Assembly (NCBI GenBank): GCA_032622095.1 | Contig: CP136063.1 | Span: forward strand, 272,423,426-272,487,425 | Length of the DNA stretch: 64,000 nt | Direction of reading: 5' to 3' | DNA from: Siphonodentalium dalli | Lineage: Eukaryota; Mollusca; Scaphopoda; Gadilida; Siphonodentaliidae | Shown: piece by piece, positions 1 through 13,420 of the stretch | Layout: the number at the start of each line of letters is the position of its first letter | Numbering within the stretch: position 1 is the first letter of the stretch | Made by a program: the position numbers and the translations under genes | Notes under the pieces: generated by a model | What the model was told of the DNA's origin: nothing | Seen by the model: the letters and a program-made list of their open reading frames with translations, nothing else | Database searches by the model: none

Positions 1-906
1 GTGCATGTTCTGCACGCAGACTGTGACGCAGTATACTCGAGACATAACATATGGATCAATGCTATGTCACGATTGTCATTTGTGTCTTTATTTACACAGT
101 CCATGCTCTTAAACAGAATGTATTGAAACCCAAATTATGAAGCCAATATTGAAATAGTGCATTACTCAAAACCAAATGCTATATAGCTATTAGACAAAAA
201 TCCTATATATTTGGAAATGTTATTAGACCAAATCCTGTGTAGTTGGAAATTGTATGGTCTCACCCACAGTTGGACCCCTTTGGTACGTCCCTATTTGGCA
301 ATACCAGGTAATATATAAACCAAGTTTGATTTAAAAAACAAAAGCCAGTTACCCCAATGTGAGTGGTTTAGCTTTGTTATTTAATAACGCTAACGCATGG
401 TCATATTACCATATTTATTCTTGTCGACCACATCCATCGATAACTTATATAGTGCGTAGAAATAACCACACGGAACATGGTGCTGTTATCCCTCACACGA
501 ACAAGTACCCTTATGATTTTCGCGACGTTTGATTAATCTGCAAGGCCAGTTTCTAGTTGAAACATTCAAAAACATATATTCTTGAACTTTATTAACGCAT
601 GCCATACTACTAGTGTTCGCGCTGCCACTTGACAAATTTGCTGATGGCAAAAATAATTCAAATTTGGCAAAAAATAAATTCCCGGTGCAATTAAGCATCT
701 GCGTGGTCTTTCCTCCACCCGTAAAATTGACAACGTCGTGTGTGTCCTTGCGGCTGGAACGACGATAAACCCTAACAAACTAACAAACATAGCAAATCCT
801 CTTGTGATGCGCCCTTCTGATAAGGCAACCCTTCTATCGTGTTATTGTTTGATTATTGGTGTATTATGTGGTGATAAACTAGATATGCGAATATAATTAT
901 TAACTA
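1..906. repeat. Macrosatellite spacer, copy 1 (partial)
   Basis: This is non-coding AT-rich spacer of the 5,394-bp macrosatellite. Position 1 corresponds to position 5,395, so the window opens inside a unit and the array probably continues to the left. Short frames on the minus strand around 486-790 recur in all three spacers but match no family I recognise and share no codon-level constraint that I can see. I see no promoter or RNA gene. Confidence 0.85.
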
Positions 907-3900
907 CTCATGGAATGTTACAAATAAAGAGCGTTCATTGCTAGTATTATTCCTGGTATGTAACCAACAACGAACGTCCATTGTTAGTCTTATGCATTGT
1001 ATGCTACAAGTAAGGAACGTTCATTGCTAGTCTTAATCCTGGTATGGAACCAACAAAGAACGTCCATTGTTAGTCTTATTCATTGTATGTTACAAATAAA
1101 GAGCGTTCCTTGCTAGTCTTATTCCTGGTATGTAATCAACAAAGAATGTCCACTGCTAGTCTTACTCCTGGTATGCTACAAATAAAAAGCGTTCATTGTT
1201 ATTCTTACTCCTGGTATGTTACAAATAAAGAGCGTCCATTGCTAGTCTTATTCCTGGAATGTAACCAACAAAGAACGTCCATTGTTAGTCTTATTCATGG
1301 TATGTTACAAATAAAGAGCGTTCATTGCTAGTCTTATTCCTGGTATGTAACCAACAAAGAACGTCCATTGTTAGTCTTATTCATGGTATGTTACACATAA
1401 AGAGCGTTCATTGCTAGTCTTATTCCTGGTATGTTACAAATAAAGAGCGTTCATTGTTAGTCTATTCCTGGTATGTTACAAATAAAGAACGCTCATAGTT
1501 AGTCTATTCCTGGTAAGTTACAAATAAAGAACGCTCATTGCTAGTCTATTCCTGGTATGTTACAAATAAAGAGCGTTCATTGTTAGTCTATTCCTGGTAT
1601 GTTACAAATAAAGAACGCTCATTGTTCGTCTATTCCTGGTATGTTACAAATAAAGAGGGTTCATCGTTAGTCTATTCCTGGTTTGTTACAAATAAAGAAC
1701 GCTCATTGTTAGTCTATTACTGGTATGTTACAAATAAAGAGCGATCATCGTTAGTCTCTTCCTGGTATGTTACAAATAAAGAACGCTCATCGTTTGTCTA
1801 TTCCTGGTATGTTACAAATAAAGAACACTCATTGTTAGTCTATTCCTGGTATGTTATAAATAAAGAGTGTTCATTGTTAGTCTATTCCTGATATATTACA
1901 CATAAAGAACGCTCATTGTTAGTCTTACTCCTGGTATGTTACATATAAAGAACGCACATTGTTAGTCTTACTCCTGATATGTTACAAATAAAGAGCGTTC
2001 ATTGCTAGTCTATTCCTGTTATGTTACAAATAAAGAGCGTTCATTGTTAGACTATTCCTGGTATGTTACAAATAAAGAGCGTTCATTGTTAGTCTTACTC
2101 CTGGTATGTTACAAATAAAGAAAGCTCATTGTTAGTCTATTCCTGGTATGTTATAAATAAAGAGCGTTCATTGTTAGTCTTACTCCTGGTATGTTACCAA
2201 TAAAGAACGCTCATTATTGGTATATTCCTGGTATGTTACAAATAAAGAGCGTTCGATGTTAGTCCTACTCATTGTATGTTAAAAATAAAGACCGTTCATT
2301 GTTAGTCTTAGTCATGGTATGTTAGAAATAAAGAGCGCTCATTGTTAGTCTATTCCTGGTATGTTATAAATACAGAGCGTTCATTGTTAGTCTTACTCCT
2401 GGTATGTTACCAATAAAGAACGCTCATTGTTAGTCTATTCATGGTATGTTGCAAATAAAGAGCGTTCATTGTTAGTCTATTCTTGGTATGTTACAAATAA
2501 AGAACGCTCATTGTTAGTCTTATTCCTGGTATGTTACAAATAAAGAGCGTTCATTGTTCGTCTAATCATGGTATGTAACCAACAAAGAACGTCCATTGTT
2601 AGTCTTATTCATGGTATGTTACAAATAAAGAGCGTTCACTGTTAGTCACCTCCTGGTAAATAACCAATAATGAGCGTTCATTGTTAGTCTATTCCTGGTA
2701 TGTTACAATAAAGATCATTCATTGTTAGTCGTATTCCTGGTATGTTACAAATAAAGAGCGTTCATTGTTAGTCTATTCCTGGTATGTTACAAATAAAGAT
2801 CGTTTATTGTTAGTCTATTCCTGGTATGTAGCCAACAAAGAACTTTCATTGTTAGTCTTATTCCTAGTATGTTACACATTAAGAGCGTTCATTGTTAGTC
2901 TATTCATTGTTTGTTACCAATAAAGACCGTTCATTGTTAGTCTTAGTCATGTTATGTTAGAAATAAAGATTGTCTCTTGTTAGTATATTCATGGTATGTT
3001 ACAAATAAAGATAGTTCATTGTTAGTCTTATTCCTGGTATGTTACAAATCAAGAGCGTTCATTGTTAGTCTTACACATTGTATGTTAAAAATAAAGAGCG
3101 TTCATTGTTAGTCTATTCCTGGTTTGTTATAAATAAATAACGCTCATTGTTATATAGTCTATTCTTGGTATGTTTCAAATAAAGAGCGTTCATTGTTAGT
3201 CTATTCCTGGTATGTTACAAATAAAGAGCATTCATTGTTATTCTATTCCTGGTATGTTACAAATAACGAGCGTTCATTGATAGTCTATTCCCGTTATGTT
3301 ACAAATAAAGAGCGTTCATTGTTAGACTATTACTGGTATGTTACACATAAAGAGCGTTCAATGTTTGTATTATTCCTGGTATGTTACAAATAAAGAATGC
3401 TCATTGTTAGTCTATTCCTGGTATGTTACAAATAAAGAACGTTCATTTTTAGTCTATCCCTGGTATGTTACAATAAAGAGCGTCATTGTTAGTCTATTCC
3501 TGGTATGTTACAAATAAAGAGCGTTCATTGTTAGTCTATTCATGGTATGTTACAAATAAAGAACGTCCATTGTTATTCTTATTCATGGTATGTTACAAAT
3601 AAAGAGCGTTCATTGTTAGTCTTATTCCTGGTATGATACACATAAAAAGCGTTCATTGTTAGTCTACTCATTGTATGTTACCAATAAAGACCGTTCAGTG
3701 TTAGTCTTAGTCATGGTATGTTACAAATTAAGAGCGTTCATTGTTAGTATATTCATGGTATGTTACAAATAAAGATCGTTCATTGTTAGTCATATTCCTG
3801 GTATGTTACAAATAAAGAGCGTTCAATGTTAGTCTTACTCATTGTATGTTAAAAATAAAGACCGTTCACTGTTAGTCTTAGTCATGGTATGTTAGAAATA

Positions 3901-5218
3901 AAGAGCTTTCCTTGTTAGTATATTCATTGTATGTTACAAATAAAGATCGTTCATTGTTAGTCTTATTACTGGTATGTTATACATAAAGAGCGTTCATTGT
4001 TAGTCTACTCATTGTATGTTACCAATAAAGACTGTTCATTGTTAGTCTTAGTCATGGTATGTTACAAATAAAGAACGCGCATTGTTAGTCTTATTCCTGG
4101 TATGTTACAAATAACGAACTCTCATTGTTAGTCTTATTCCTGGTATGTTACTAATAAAGAGCGTTCATTGTTAGTCTAGTCCTTGTATGTTACAAATAAA
4201 GAACGCTCATTGATAGTCTTACTCCTGGTATGTAACCAACAAAGAACGTCCATTGTTAGTCTTATTCATGGTATGTTACAACTAAAGAGCGTTCACTGTT
4301 AATATATTCCTGGTATATAACTAACAAAGAACGTCTATTGTTGGTATATTCCTGGTATGTTACAAATAAAGCGCGTTCATAGTTAGTCTTACTCATGGTA
4401 TGGTACAAATAAAGAGCGTGCATTGCTAGTATTATTCCTGGTATGTAACCAGCAAAGAACGTCCATTGTTAGTCTTATTCGTTGTATGCTACAAATAAGG
4501 AGCGTTTATTGCTAGTCTTAATCCTGGTATGTAACCAACAAAGAACGTCCATTGTTAGTCTTATTCATGGTATGTTGAAAATAAAGAGCGTTCATTGCTA
4601 GTCTTATTTCTGGTATGTAACCAACAAAGAACGTCAATTGTTAGTCTTATTCACTTATTCATTGTATGTTACAAATAAAGAGCGTTCATTGATAGTCTTA
4701 TTCCTGCTATGTAACCAACAAAGAACGTCCACTGTTAGTCTTACTCCTGGTATGTTACAAATAAAGAGCGTTCATTGTTAGTCTTACTCCTGGTATGTTA
4801 CAAATAAAGAGCGTTCATTGCTAGTCTTATTCCTGGATTCTAACCAACAAAGAACGTCCATTGTTAGTCTTATTCATGGTATGTTACAAATAAAGAGAGT
4901 TCATTGCTAGTCTTATTCCTGGTATGTAACCAACACAGAACGTCCATTGTTAGTCTTATTCATGGTATGTTACAAATAAAGAGCGTTCATTGCTAGTCTT
5001 ATTCCTGGTATGTTACAAATAAATAGCGTTCATTGTTAGTCTATTCCTGGTATGTTACAAATAAAGAACGCTCATTGTTTGTCTATTCCTGGTATGTTAC
5101 AAATAAAGAACGCTCATTGTTAGTCTATTCCTGGTATGTTACAAATAAAGAGCGTTCATTGTTAGTCTATGCCTGGTATGTTACAAATAAAGAACGCTCA
5201 TTGTTAGTCTATTCCTGG
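907..5218 (+). repeat. 42-bp minisatellite array 1 (about 100 monomers)
   Basis: This is a tandem array of a 42-bp monomer reading roughly TGGTATGTTACAAATAAAG, AGCGTTCATTGTTAGTC, TATTCC. Some monomers have one extra T and are 43 bp. Variants include GTAACCAACAAAGAACGTCC, GTTAAAAATAAAGACCGTTC and GTTACAAATAAAGAACGCTC. Because 42 is a multiple of 3, runs of pure 42-bp monomers give open frames repeating YSWYVTNKERSLLV. These close wherever a 43-bp monomer occurs, so they are not genes. Each monomer carries AATAAA on the plus strand. The ends of the array use alternating two-type dimers, while the middle uses simpler monomer runs. Confidence 0.97.
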
Positions 5219-6300
5219 TCACTATAGTCTATTACTAATGCAAAACCTCCATATCTTTCTGATAATAGCTTTAACGATATAACATTCAGCATGCATAATT
5301 GTTACCATCATATATTGTTACTTCTTGGCATTTGAATACGTGTAACTCGTATTCGCTCATCAGCCATATTCTAATTAATAGCAGCATGTATAATGTGCAT
5401 GTTCTGCACGCAGACTGTGACGCAGTATACTCGAGACATAACATATGGATCAATGCTATGTCACGATTGTCATTTGTGTCTTTATTTACACAGTCCATGC
5501 TCTTAAACAGAATGTATTGAAACCCAAATTATGAAGCCAATATTGAAATAGTGCATTACTCAAAACCAAATGCTATATAGCTATTAGACAAAAATCCTAT
5601 ATATTTGGAAATGTTATTAGACCAAATCCTGTGTAGTTGGAAATTGTATGGTCTCACCCACAGTTGGACCCCTTTGGTACGTCCCTATTTGGCAATACCA
5701 GGTAATATATAAACCAAGTTTGATTTAAAAAACAAAAGCCAGTTACCCCAATGTGAGTGGTTTAGCTTTGTTATTTAATAACGCTAACGCATGGTCATAT
5801 TACCATATTTATTCTTGTCGACCACATCCATCGATAACTTATATAGTGCGTAGAAATAACCACACGGAACATGGTGCTGTTATCCCTCACACGAACAAGT
5901 ACCCTTATGATTTTCGCGACGTTTGATTAATCTGCAAGGCCAGTTTCTAGTTGAAACATTCAAAAACATATATTCTTGAACTTTATTAACGCATGCCATA
6001 CTACTAGTGTTCGCGCTGCCACTTGACAAATTTGCTGATGGCAAAAATAATTCAAATTTGGCAAAAAATAAATTCCCGGTGCAATTAAGCATCTGCGTGG
6101 TCTTTCCTCCACCCGTAAAATTGACAACGTCGTGTGTGTCCTTGCGGCTGGAACGACGATAAACCCTAACAAACTAACAAACATAGCAAATCCTCTTGTG
6201 ATGCGCCCTTCTGATAAGGCAACCCTTCTATTGTGTTATTGTTTGATTATTGGTGTATTATGTGGTGATAAACTAGAGATGCGAATATAATTATTAACTA
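5219..6300. repeat. Macrosatellite spacer, copy 2
   Basis: This is the complete ~1.08-kb spacer between two 42-bp arrays. It is nearly identical to 1-906 and to 10,613-11,697, with only scattered single-base differences, for example around 6,227 and 5,329. It contains a short palindromic stretch near 5,410 (TGCATGTTCTGCACGCA) and no recognisable gene. Confidence 0.92.
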
Positions 6301-9300
6301 CTCATGGAATGTTACAAATAAAGAGCGTTCATTGCTAGTATTATTCCTGGTATGTAACCAACAACGAACGTCCATTGTTAGTCTTATGCATTGTATGCTA
6401 CAAGTAAGGAACGTTCATTGCTAGTCTTAATCCTGGTATGGAACCAACAAAGAACGTCCATTGTTAGTCTTATTCATTGTATGTTACAAATAAAGAGCGT
6501 TCCTTGCTAGTCTTATTCCTGGTATGTAATCAACAAAGAATGTCCACTGCTAGTCTTACTCCTGGTATGCTACAAATAAAAAGCGTTCATTGTTATTCTT
6601 ACTCCTGGTATGTTACAAATAAAGAGCGTCCATTGCTAGTCTTATTCCTGGAATGTAACCAACAAAGAACGTCCATTGTTAGTCTTATTCATGGTATGTT
6701 ACAAATAAAGAGCGTTCATTGCTAGTCTTATTCCTGGTATGTAACCAACAAAGAACGTCCATTGTTAGTCTTATTCATGGTATGTTACACATAAAGAGCG
6801 TTCATTGCTAGTCTTATTCCTGGTATGTTACAAATAAAGAGCGTTCATTGTTAGTCTATTCCTGGTATGTTACAAATAAAGAACGCTCATAGTTAGTCTA
6901 TTCCTGGTAAGTTACAAATAAAGAACGCTCATTGCTAGTCTATTCCTGGTATGTTACAAATAAAGAGCGTTCATTGTTAGTCTATTCCTGGTATGTTACA
7001 AATAAAGAACGCTCATTGTTCGTCTATTCCTGGTATGTTACAAATAAAGAGGGTTCATCGTTAGTCTATTCCTGGTTTGTTACAAATAAAGAACGCTCAT
7101 TGTTAGTCTATTACTGGTATGTTACAAATAAAGAGCGATCATCGTTAGTCTCTTCCTGGTATGTTACAAATAAAGAACGCTCATCGTTTGTCTATTCCTG
7201 GTATGTTACAAATAAAGAACACTCATTGTTAGTCTATTCCTGGTATGTTATAAATAAAGAGTGTTCATTGTTAGTCTATTCCTGATATATTACACATAAA
7301 GAACGCTCATTGTTAGTCTTACTCCTGGTATGTTACATATAAAGAACGCACATTGTTAGTCTTACTCCTGATATGTTACAAATAAAGAGCGTTCATTGCT
7401 AGTCTATTCCTGTTATGTTACAAATAAAGAGCGTTCATTGTTAGACTATTCCTGGTATGTTACAAATAAAGAGCGTTCATTGTTAGTCTTACTCCTGGTA
7501 TGTTACAAATAAAGAAAGCTCATTGTTAGTCTATTCCTGGTATGTTATAAATAAAGAGCGTTCATTGTTAGTCTTACTCCTGGTATGTTACCAATAAAGA
7601 ACGCTCATTATTGGTATATTCCTGGTATGTTACAAATAAAGAGCGTTCGATGTTAGTCCTACTCATTGTATGTTAAAAATAAAGACCGTTCATTGTTAGT
7701 CTTAGTCATGGTATGTTAGAAATAAAGAGCGCTCATTGTTAGTCTATTCCTGGTATGTTATAAATACAGAGCGTTCATTGTTAGTCTTACTCCTGGTATG
7801 TTACCAATAAAGAACGCTCATTGTTAGTCTATTCATGGTATGTTGCAAATAAAGAGCGTTCATTGTTAGTCTATTCTTGGTATGTTACAAATAAAGAACG
7901 CTCATTGTTAGTCTTATTCCTGGTATGTTACAAATAAAGAGCGTTCATTGTTCGTCTATTCATGGTATGTAACCAACAAAGAACGTCCATTGTTAGTCTT
8001 ATTCATGGTATGTTACAAATAAAGAGCGTTCACTGTTAGTCACCTCCTGGTAAATAACCAATAATGAGCGTTCATTGTTAGTCTATTCCTGGTATGTTAC
8101 AATAAAGATCATTCATTGTTAGTCGTATTCCTGGTATGTTACAAATAAAGAGCGTTCATTGTTAGTCTATTCCTGGTATGTTACAAATAAAGATCGTTTA
8201 TTGTTAGTCTATTCCTGGTATGTAGCCAACAAAGAACTTTCATTGTTAGTCTTATTCCTAGTATGTTACACATTAAGAGCGTTCATTGTTAGTCTATTCA
8301 TTGTTTGTTACCAATAAAGACCGTTCATTGTTAGTCTTAGTCATGTTATGTTAGAAATAAAGATTGTCTCTTGTTAGTATATTCATGGTATGTTACAAAT
8401 AAAGATAGTTCATTGTTAGTCTTATTCCTGGTATGTTACAAATCAAGAGCGTTCATTGTTAGTCTTACACATTGTATGTTAAAAATAAAGAGCGTTCATT
8501 GTTAGTCTATTCCTGGTTTGTTATAAATAAATAACGCTCATTGTTATATAGTCTATTCTTGGTATGTTTCAAATAAAGAGCGTTCATTGTTAGTCTATTC
8601 CTGGTATGTTACAAATAAAGAGCATTCATTGTTATTCTATTCCTGGTATGTTACAAATAACGAGCGTTCATTGATAGTCTATTCCCGTTATGTTACAAAT
8701 AAAGAGCGTTCATTGTTAGACTATTACTGGTATGTTACACATAAAGAGCGTTCAATGTTTGTATTATTCCTGGTATGTTACAAATAAAGAATGCTCATTG
8801 TTAGTCTATTCCTGGTATGTTACAAATAAAGAACGTTCATTTTTAGTCTATCCCTGGTATGTTACAATAAAGAGCGTCATTGTTAGTCTATTCCTGGTAT
8901 GTTACAAATAAAGAGCGTTCATTGTTAGTCTATTCATGGTATGTTACAAATAAAGAACGTCCATTGTTATTCTTATTCATGGTATGTTACAAATAAAGAG
9001 CGTTCATTGTTAGTCTTATTCCTGGTATGATACACATAAAAAGCGTTCATTGTTAGTCTACTCATTGTATGTTACCAATAAAGACCGTTCAGTGTTAGTC
9101 TTAGTCATGGTATGTTACAAATTAAGAGCGTTCATTGTTAGTATATTCATGGTATGTTACAAATAAAGATCGTTCATTGTTAGTCATATTCCTGGTATGT
9201 TACAAATAAAGAGCGTTCAATGTTAGTCTTACTCATTGTATGTTAAAAATAAAGACCGTTCACTGTTAGTCTTAGTCATGGTATGTTAGAAATAAAGAGC

Positions 9301-10612
9301 TTTCCTTGTTAGTATATTCATTGTATGTTACAAATAAAGATCGTTCATTGTTAGTCTTATTACTGGTATGTTATACATAAAGAGCGTTCATTGTTAGTCT
9401 ACTCATTGTATGTTACCAATAAAGACTGTTCATTGTTAGTCTTAGTCATGGTATGTTACAAATAAAGAACGCGCATTGTTAGTCTTATTCCTGGTATGTT
9501 ACAAATAACGAACTCTCATTGTTAGTCTTATTCCTGGTATGTTACTAATAAAGAGCGTTCATTGTTAGTCTAGTCCTTGTATGTTACAAATAAAGAACGC
9601 TCATTGATAGTCTTACTCCTGGTATGTAACCAACAAAGAACGTCCATTGTTAGTCTTATTCATGGTATGTTACAACTAAAGAGCGTTCACTGTTAATATA
9701 TTCCTGGTATATAACTAACAAAGAACGTCTATTGTTGGTATATTCCTGGTATGTTACAAATAAAGCGCGTTCCTAGTTAGTCTTACTCATGGTATGGTAC
9801 AAATAAAGAGCGTGCATTGCTAGTATTATTCCTGGTATGTAACCAGCAAAGAACGTCCATTGTTAGTCTTATTCGTTGTATGCTACAAATAAGGAGCGTT
9901 TATTGCTAGTCTTAATCCTGGTATGTAACCAACAAAGAACGTCCATTGTTAGTCTTATTCATGGTATGTTGAAAATAAAGAGCGTTCATTGCTAGTCTTA
10001 TTTCTGGTATGTAACCAACAAAGAACGTCAATTGTTAGTCTTATTCACTTATTCATTGTATGTTACAAATAAAGAGCGTTCATTGATAGTCTTATTCCTG
10101 CTATGTAACCAACAAAGAACGTCCACTGTTAGTCTTACTCCTGGTATGTTACAAATAAAGAGCGTTCATTGTTAGTCTTACTCCTGGTATGTTACAAATA
10201 AAGAGCGTTCATTGCTAGTCTTATTCCTGGATTCTAACCAACAAAGAACGTCCATTGTTAGTCTTATTCATGGTATGTTACAAATAAAGAGAGTTCATTG
10301 CTAGTCTTATTCCTGGTATGTAACCAACACAGAACGTCCATTGTTAGTCTTATTCATGGTATGTTACAAATAAAGAGCGTTCATTGCTAGTCTTATTCCT
10401 GGTATGTTACAAATAAATAGCGTTCATTGTTAGTCTATTCCTGGTATGTTACAAATAAAGAACGCTCATTGTTTGTCTATTCCTGGTATGTTACAAATAA
10501 AGAACGCTCATTGTTAGTCTATTCCTGGTATGTTACAAATAAAGAGCGTTCATTGTTAGTCTATGCCTGGTATGTTACAAATAAAGAACGCTCATTGTTA
10601 GTCTATTCCTGG
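6301..10612 (+). repeat. 42-bp minisatellite array 2
   Basis: This is the second array, offset 5,394 bp from the first and matching it monomer by monomer, including rare variants and indels. Single-base differences are few: 2,569 versus 7,963 in a GTCTA(A/T)TCATGG context, and 4,379 versus 9,773 in CGTTC(A/C)TAG. The match of variant order shows that the whole 5.4-kb unit was copied, rather than two arrays expanding independently. Confidence 0.97.
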
Positions 10613-11697
10613 TCACTATAGTCTATTACTAATGCAAAACCTCCATATCTTTCTGATAATAGCTTTAACGATATAACATTCAGCATGCATAATTGTTACC
10701 ATCATATATTGTTACTTCTTGGAATTTGAATACGTGTAACTCGTATTCGCTCATCAGCCATATTCTAATTAATAGCAGCATGTATAATGTGCATGTTCTG
10801 CACGCAGACTGTGACGCAGTATACTCGAGACATAACATATGGATCAATGCTATGTCACGATTGTCATTTGTGTCTTTATTTACACAGTCCATGCTCTTAA
10901 ACAGAATGTATTGAAACCCAAATTATGAAGCCAATATTGAAATAGTGCATTACTCAAAACCAAATGCTATATAGCTATTAGACAAAAATCCTATATATTT
11001 GGAAATGTTATTAGACCAAATCCTGTGTAGTTGGAAATTGTATGGTCTCACCCACAGTTGGACCCCTTTGGTACGTCCCTATTTGGCAATACCAGGTAAT
11101 ATATAAACCAAGTTTGATTTAAAAAACAAAAGCCAGTTACCCCAATGTGAGTGGTTTAGCTTTGTTATTTAATAACGCTAACGCATGGTCATATTACCAT
11201 ATTTATTCTTGTCGACCACATCCATCGATAACTTATATAGTGCGTAGAAATAACCACACGGAACATGGTGCTGTTATCCCTCACACGAACAAGTACCCTT
11301 ATGATTTTCGCGACGTTTGATTAATCTGCAAGGCCAGTTTCTAGTTGAAACATTCAAAAACATATATTCTTGAACTTTATTAACGCATGCCATACTACTA
11401 GTGTTCGCGCTGCCACTTGACAAATTTGCTGATGGCAAAAATAATTCAAATTTGGCAAAAAATAAATTCCCGGTGCAATTAAGCATCTGCGTGGTCTTTC
11501 CTCCATCCGTAAAATTGACAATGTCGTGTGTGGCCTTGCGGCTGGAACGACGATAAACCCTAACAAACTAACAAACATAGCAAATCCTCTTGTGATGCGC
11601 CCTTCTGATAAGGCAACCCTTCTATCGTGTTATTGTTTGATTATTGGTGTATTATGTGGTGATAAACTAGAGATGCGAATATAATTATTAACTACTC
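10613..11697. repeat. Macrosatellite spacer, copy 3, without array
   Basis: The third spacer is again nearly identical, but after TTATTAACTACTC it runs into unrelated sequence (GCTTTTCTATCGATATC) instead of the 42-bp array. This marks either the right edge of the macrosatellite or the original insertion or expansion point of the minisatellite. Slightly more substitutions are visible at 11,505-11,532 than between copies 1 and 2. Confidence 0.9.
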
Positions 11698-12407
11698 GCT
11701 TTTCTATCGATATCAAAAGTTGTTCAAACCGCGAGTGTCAGAACATAAGACTCAAAGTTGCAGAAAATGATACTTCCAAGGATAGTATTTGGCAAATGTT
11801 GAAATAATTTAGCAAACAAAAATTTCTTTTGGCGAATTATATGGCAAAGCAAATTTTGGTCCAGCGCGGACCCTGCAAACTACAAAACGTTAGAGCAGAT
11901 TAGAAATTTACTCCTCCTTAAAGTCAGATAAAAGCGTGAAACCGGATCCCGACTAGCGACCATACATCGACCAACTTAGATTTCAATAATGGGGACAAGT
12001 ACCGATAAGCAACCAATAAGTTTACATGTCCAATAAGTTTACCTTTCTTTGACTGAACGCAGGAACAATGTACCAGGGACAAACAATGCATAGCGTAAGT
12101 GCGATCGACATCCAAATTGGTATATGTACTCGTGTGTATACAGCAATAAAATGTGTCTAAGATACTCCGTGTATCGGAGTTGAACATCAGCGTGAGTTTT
12201 CTAACAAACTTTAAAATGGACGTATCCATAACCAACGAACGTCTCTTGGTTGTGTTACATCAAATCAATTACCCCAAATCAAATTATATATTCGGTGTGG
12301 GCGCGTGATATCATGGCATCAAAGCCACATGGCGGCCCCAATCGTAATTCAAAGTAATTTGTCAGAACTGTCAGCACATGACAATTTGGTACGTGCTTTG
12401 ATTAGAT
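11698..12407. other. Unrecognised AT-rich sequence
   Basis: I see no gene here. A 103-codon minus-strand frame (11,924-12,235) has no recognisable domain. There is a small perfect stem (ACTCCG ... CGGAGT) near 12,164. A fragment resembling the F element border (AAAGCCACATGGCGG) lies near 12,318. Confidence 0.5.
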
Positions 12408-12760
12408 AAGTGATGTTACTTAAAGGCACATGGCGGTTTGTGATTCAAAATACAGCTAATAATGTTCACTTTCGAAATTTTACAGGTACCGAAATAGGTC
12501 GATACATACATGTATACTCTGCCGTCAAATGAGCATGCTGAGTTCCCAAAAAAGACATATTGATGTAATGTAAAATACAACTTTAAACACGGTGTTTGGG
12601 TCCCAAACAAAAACAGAAAATTCCACGAGGTGGTTTAGAAAAGAGCGTTCAGTATTAGTCTATTCTAGATATCGTAGACATGAAGAGCGTTTTTCTTCAC
12701 TTTTATGTATGTGAAAAGTAGAACATAGCTGTAAAACTGCTGTAGCCATGACATGTATTG
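12408..12760 (+). mobile_element. Dispersed F element, forward copy 1
   Basis: This is a non-coding ~350-430-bp dispersed element. Ordered landmarks shared with the other copies are GGCACATGGCGGTTTG, CCGAAATAGGTCGATAC, CACGGTGTTTGGGTCCCAAA, AAAGAGCGTTC plus TTAGTCTATTC, a second GAAGAGCGTTTTTCTTCAC, and GCTGTAGCCATGACATG. The two AGAGCGTT boxes lie about 38-39 bp apart. No coding capacity is seen, so it is a non-autonomous element of unknown superfamily. Confidence 0.75.
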
Positions 12761-13074
12761 TCGTAGATCACACCATAAAAACGATGGCCAGACTAAATAC
12801 ATAATATACACATTGTAATGAATCTCTCTTGGTCTAGATATATATAAGAGTATAAATTCAATGTGAAAGTTCGTCTATCTATCTGTCTATCTGCCCGGAT
12901 TTTCTCCCTATACCGATCTCAATTACATTTGGTCTGGTGACTCGAGGTACCCTAGCGGATGTTATCACGGTGTTAGATTTAATTAACAAATTATAAAATA
13001 AATAATAAGTGAATGGAGCAGAGCTCAATTTAAAAAAACAAAAGTGTTTTAAATAAAATATACATATTTTTATT
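12761..13074. repeat. AT-rich linker with short CTAT/CTGT microsatellite
   Basis: Non-coding. It contains a short tetranucleotide run (CTATCTATCTGTCTATCTG) at about 12,874-12,892 and otherwise nothing recognised. Confidence 0.5.
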
Positions 13075-13420
13075 ATCTCAAGACACATGGCGGTTTGCAC
13101 TCATAAATACATATGATAAATAATCACTTTTTAATTGTTACCGATAACGAACTGGTTTGTACTTACACGAACAACCTTTCTGCGGGCATTATATGTGTCA
13201 GGAAGAAGCATTTAATTCATACAAAATTTAACGTTTAACACGCGGTGTTTGTTCATAAGAAAGAGCGTTTATTAAAATGAAAACGTTTATCAAATGGCTG
13301 TGACCATGGATATTAGTTTGCAGAGCTAGCATATGAAGCCGGTATATCAATGGTTCGTTTTATTTGTCAATATATCGCATACCTCATTTCGGCCAATTTG
13401 GCCGGTTACTTCATGTGACT
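13075..13420 (+). mobile_element. Dispersed F element, forward copy 2
   Basis: Degenerate copy. It keeps ACACATGGCGGTTTGCAC, GTTACCGATAACGAAC, TCTGCGGGCATTATATGTG, CACGCGGTGTTTG, AAGAAAGAGCGTTTATT, GGCTGTGACCATGG and CATATGAAGCCGGTATATC. The central TTAGTCTATTCC segment is deleted, so only one AGAGCGTT box remains. Confidence 0.7.

Noticed and set aside
1538-1891. Open frames repeating YSWYVTNKERSLLV as a repeat protein gene
   Set aside because: They arise because the monomer is 42 bp. The frame breaks at each 43-bp monomer and shows no codon bias or flanking gene structure.
907-10612. CRISPR-like array
   Set aside because: Monomers are contiguous with no unique spacers, and the rest of the window is eukaryotic transposon-rich DNA.
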